This document shows positions 30,364 to 32,184 of a DNA stretch of 32,184 nt, in pieces. Position numbers and translations under genes: made by a program. The DNA lies in NCBI GenBank assembly GCA_046714175.1, contig JBKKBI010000042.1, positions 1-32,184 on the forward strand, written 5' to 3'. Within the stretch, counting starts at the first letter, position 1. The number at the start of each line of letters is the position of its first letter. This DNA is from UBA11373 sp046714175. GTDB taxonomy: Bacteria > Actinomycetota > Acidimicrobiia > Spongiisociales > UBA11373. The notes under the pieces were generated by a model, which did not search any database, was not told the origin of the DNA, and saw only the letters and a program-made list of their open reading frames with translations.

Positions 30364-31460
30364 CCCGGGCGGTCGTGGCGCTCGGCAGCAATGTCGACTC
30401 CGAGCGCAACCTACCCCTGGCGTTCTCCAAGATGCGGCGCCAGGCCGGTGTGACGGTATTGCGACAGAGCGCCTGTTATCGAACCGCACCTGTCCACGGG
30501 ATCGGCCCCGAATTCCTCAACGCCGCAGCCTTGATCGATACCACCCTGTCACCAGGGGGCCTGCGTCGCACCCTACGCGCCATCGAGGCTGACATGGGCC
30601 GGATTCGCACCGGGGATCGCAACGCTCCACGGCCCATCGATCTCGACGTCGTGCTGTTCGAAGGGTTCTCCGGGGAGGTGGACGGAACCCGGATTCCCGA
30701 TCCGGACCTTGCCCGGCATGCCCATCTGGCGGTTCCGGTTGCGGACGTTGTTCCCGATTGGGAATACCCTTCGGCCGGCACTGTCCTGAGGACCATTGCG
30801 GACCCCTTCCGCACGGAAGTCGAGGTATGGATGCCTACCGATATGACCCGCAGCGGCGGTCACTACGCCTCCGAGCAGAGCATGGAGGCCGCGGTCGACG
30901 AGGTCTACGACCCAGAGCTGGAGTCGACAGTACGAACAATGCTCGTCCAGCTCGGCGAGGATCCTGCCCGGGAGGGCTTGGCACGCACCCCTTTGCGGGT
31001 GGCCAAGGCGATGGACTTCCTCACCTCAGGGTATCTCGGGACTCTCGATGAGGTGGTGAACAACGCCCTGTACGAGACCGAAACCGACGAGATGGTGGTG
31101 GTGAAGGATGTCGAGTTCTACTCGCTCTGCGAGCACCACATGCTCCCCTTTTTCGGCAAGGCGCACGTCGCCTACCTTCCCAGCAAGAAGATCATCGGTC
31201 TGAGCAAGGTCGCTCGCATCGTCGACCTGTTCTCGCGCCGCCTCCAGGTCCAGGAGCGCCTGACCAATCAGATTGCCGATGCCATGGAAAGCGTGCTCGC
31301 GCCGGTCGGGGTGGCAGTGGTCATGAATGGAAGCCACTTCTGCATGATGATGCGAGGGGTACAGAAGCAGGGGTCATCGATGATCACTTCAGCGATGCGC
31401 GGCGGGTTCCGTACCAATCCGTCGACCCGCGGCGAGTTCATGAACTTGATCCGAGACTGA
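30360..31460 (+). CDS. folKE: Bifunctional HPPK (FolK) - GTP cyclohydrolase I (FolE) fusion
   Basis: A single uninterrupted frame of 366 residues. Residues 1-150 are FolK: VALGSN, RTAPVHG, and PRPIDLDVVLF with the Mg ligands D94 and D96. Residues 158-366 are a full-length FolE: C257-E-H-H260, GLSKVARIVDLFSRRLQVQER, C328 in SHFCMMMRG and GSSMITSAMRGGF. The zinc-ligand spacing (3 and 71) equals that of E. coli FolE (C110, H113, C181). FolE opens the pathway from GTP and FolK pyrophosphorylates the product of FolB. An in-frame ATG at 30831 with GAGG 5 nt upstream could also produce FolE alone. GTG 30360 overlaps the folB stop as GTGA. No folP is seen. Confidence 0.93.
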   Translation: MTRAVVALGSNVDSERNLPLAFSKMRRQAGVTVLRQSACYRTAPVHGIGPEFLNAAALIDTTLSPGGLRRTLRAIEADMGRIRTGDRNAPRPIDLDVVLFEGFSGEVDGTRIPDPDLARHAHLAVPVADVVPDWEYPSAGTVLRTIADPFRTEVEVWMPTDMTRSGGHYASEQSMEAAVDEVYDPELESTVRTMLVQLGEDPAREGLARTPLRVAKAMDFLTSGYLGTLDEVVNNALYETETDEMVVVKDVEFYSLCEHHMLPFFGKAHVAYLPSKKIIGLSKVARIVDLFSRRLQVQERLTNQIADAMESVLAPVGVAVVMNGSHFCMMMRGVQKQGSSMITSAMRGGFRTNPSTRGEFMNLIRD

Positions 31461-31499
31461 GCGGTGAGCTGTTAGCCGTCAACCAGAGAGAGGTCGTCG

Positions 31500-31970
31500 A
31501 TGAACAAGATCACACCCTTTCTGTGGTTCGATCATGAGGCTGAGGAGGCTGCCGAGTTCTACGTGTCGCTCTTTCCCGGCTCGAAGGTCGGGGCGGCCAC
31601 TCGCTACGGCGAGTCGGGTCCGGGAAAGCCCGGCACCGTGATGACGATCTCGTTCGAGCTGGCGGGCCAGCCTTTCTCGGCGTTGAACGGCGGCCCAATG
31701 TATTCCTTCACCTCTGCAACCTCCTTCGTGATCCACTGCTCCACCGCTGAAGAGGTGGATCATTACTGGTCGAAGCTCACCGAGGGCGGTCAGGAGCAGA
31801 TGTGCGGCTGGGTGGTGGATCGATTCGGGGTCACCTGGCAGGTGGTGCCCACGGCCCTGATCGAAATGCTCGGTGACTCGGACCCGCAGAAGGTGCAGCG
31901 GGTCACCGAGGTTATGTTGCAGATGCGGAAGCTCGACCTGGTGGAGTTGCAGCGGGCGTACGCGGGGTGA
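31500..31970 (+). CDS. VOC-fold protein, PhnB-like
   Basis: The 156-residue protein starts with ITPFLWFDHEAEEAAEFYVSLFPGSKV, the hallmark of the PhnB / '3-demethylubiquinone methyltransferase-like' VOC group, and continues with GQPFSALNGGP and DRFGVTWQVVP. Despite the name often attached to it, the family has no shown methyltransferase activity; VOC proteins are metal-binding dioxygenase, isomerase or resistance folds. AGAGAGG lies 6 nt before ATG 31500. It is 39 bp downstream of folKE on the same strand but has its own ribosome-binding site, and nothing ties it to folate. Confidence 0.85.
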   Translation: MNKITPFLWFDHEAEEAAEFYVSLFPGSKVGAATRYGESGPGKPGTVMTISFELAGQPFSALNGGPMYSFTSATSFVIHCSTAEEVDHYWSKLTEGGQEQMCGWVVDRFGVTWQVVPTALIEMLGDSDPQKVQRVTEVMLQMRKLDLVELQRAYAG

Positions 31971-32058
31971 CGGCGCTGGCGTGATGCGGCCGCACGCGAT
32001 TTCCTGTCAGACCGCTCGTGTCCTCAACGATCCGCGAGTGCGTCGAGTGCCGCACAGC

Positions 32059-32184
32059 TCAGACGCTGATGGACTGGGCGATCAACCGGCGCAGCCGGGC
32101 ATCGGGGGCGGGACGGGCCCCGATGTGCTCGATGACCCACGACGACAACAGCGTGGCGAAGGTGGCGGCGCCCATCAGGTCGCG
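32059..32184 (-). CDS. C-terminal end of an unidentified protein (cut by window edge)
   Basis: Forty-one residues of an open minus-strand frame enter from the right edge and stop at TGA 32061-32059. The segment is helical (GAATFATLLSSWVIEHIG) and ends RLIAQSISV. It could be the tail of a TetR-type regulator, but the fragment is too short to assign. The 88 bp between it and the converging VOC gene hold nothing I can identify. Confidence 0.5.
   Translation of the reverse strand, partial: RDLMGAATFATLLSSWVIEHIGARPAPDARLRRLIAQSISV

Overview
This is a high-GC bacterial chromosome segment that reads as Actinomycetota. The support is a WhiB-family iron-sulfur regulator, a GlnR-type OmpR-family protein beside two type I glutamine synthetases (one adenylylatable, one not), many GTG starts, Thr/Pro-rich secreted linkers, and many genes with a TANNNT -10 box 6-7 nt before the start codon and no Shine-Dalgarno (leaderless transcription). 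A deep lineage such as Acidimicrobiia is plausible but is only an inference. No phage, insertion sequence, CRISPR array or rRNA is visible, and no gene-free stretch exceeds 300 bases. Apart from the truncated genes at the two edges, all genes look intact.

Layout. 1-600: the end of an MFS transporter and tRNA-Pro(CGG) with a terminator hairpin. 599-2675: a stand-alone receiver protein, divergent from a long NfeD-type membrane protein, then a WhiB regulator behind a 15-bp palindrome. 2703-5818: selA-selB for selenocysteine incorporation, divergent from 5854-8560, a tightly coupled NUDIX / metallo-beta-lactamase-fold / M23 peptidase operon, followed by a second M23 paralogue. 9861-11466: divergent Mrp and HesB/ErpA-type Fe-S proteins. 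11560-13474: RidA plus an ALDH7-type dehydrogenase. 13542-15299: an L,D-transpeptidase and two small uncharacterised proteins. 15366-18931: an asymmetric heterodimeric ABC exporter. 18986-20872: a DinB-fold protein, a membrane protein and an ECF-like sigma factor. 20910-24571: nitrogen control (glnR-like, glnA2-type, glnA). 24715-29095: surface polysaccharide genes (WecA-like, flippase, GT2) and an anchored protein. 29162-31460: a folate cluster (pteridine-reductase-like SDR, folB, fused folK-folE). 31500 to the end: a VOC protein and a truncated gene on the minus strand.

The most unusual signal is not a gene. Four intergenic regions (about 9714-9862, 21566-21664, 24603-24668, 29888-29970) each carry short arrays of degenerate 7-bp units, mostly three or four per arm, arranged as inverted arms. 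The heptamer differs at each locus (AGGCAYN, CAGGTNN, GCAGANN, CTRCCCG) but the design is the same. I do not recognise this as a named element. Other points of interest are the in-frame folK-folE fusion, the complementary degeneracy of the two ABC subunits, an NfeD protein that seems to lack its catalytic serine, and a GlnR-like regulator without phosphorylation residues next to its likely targets.
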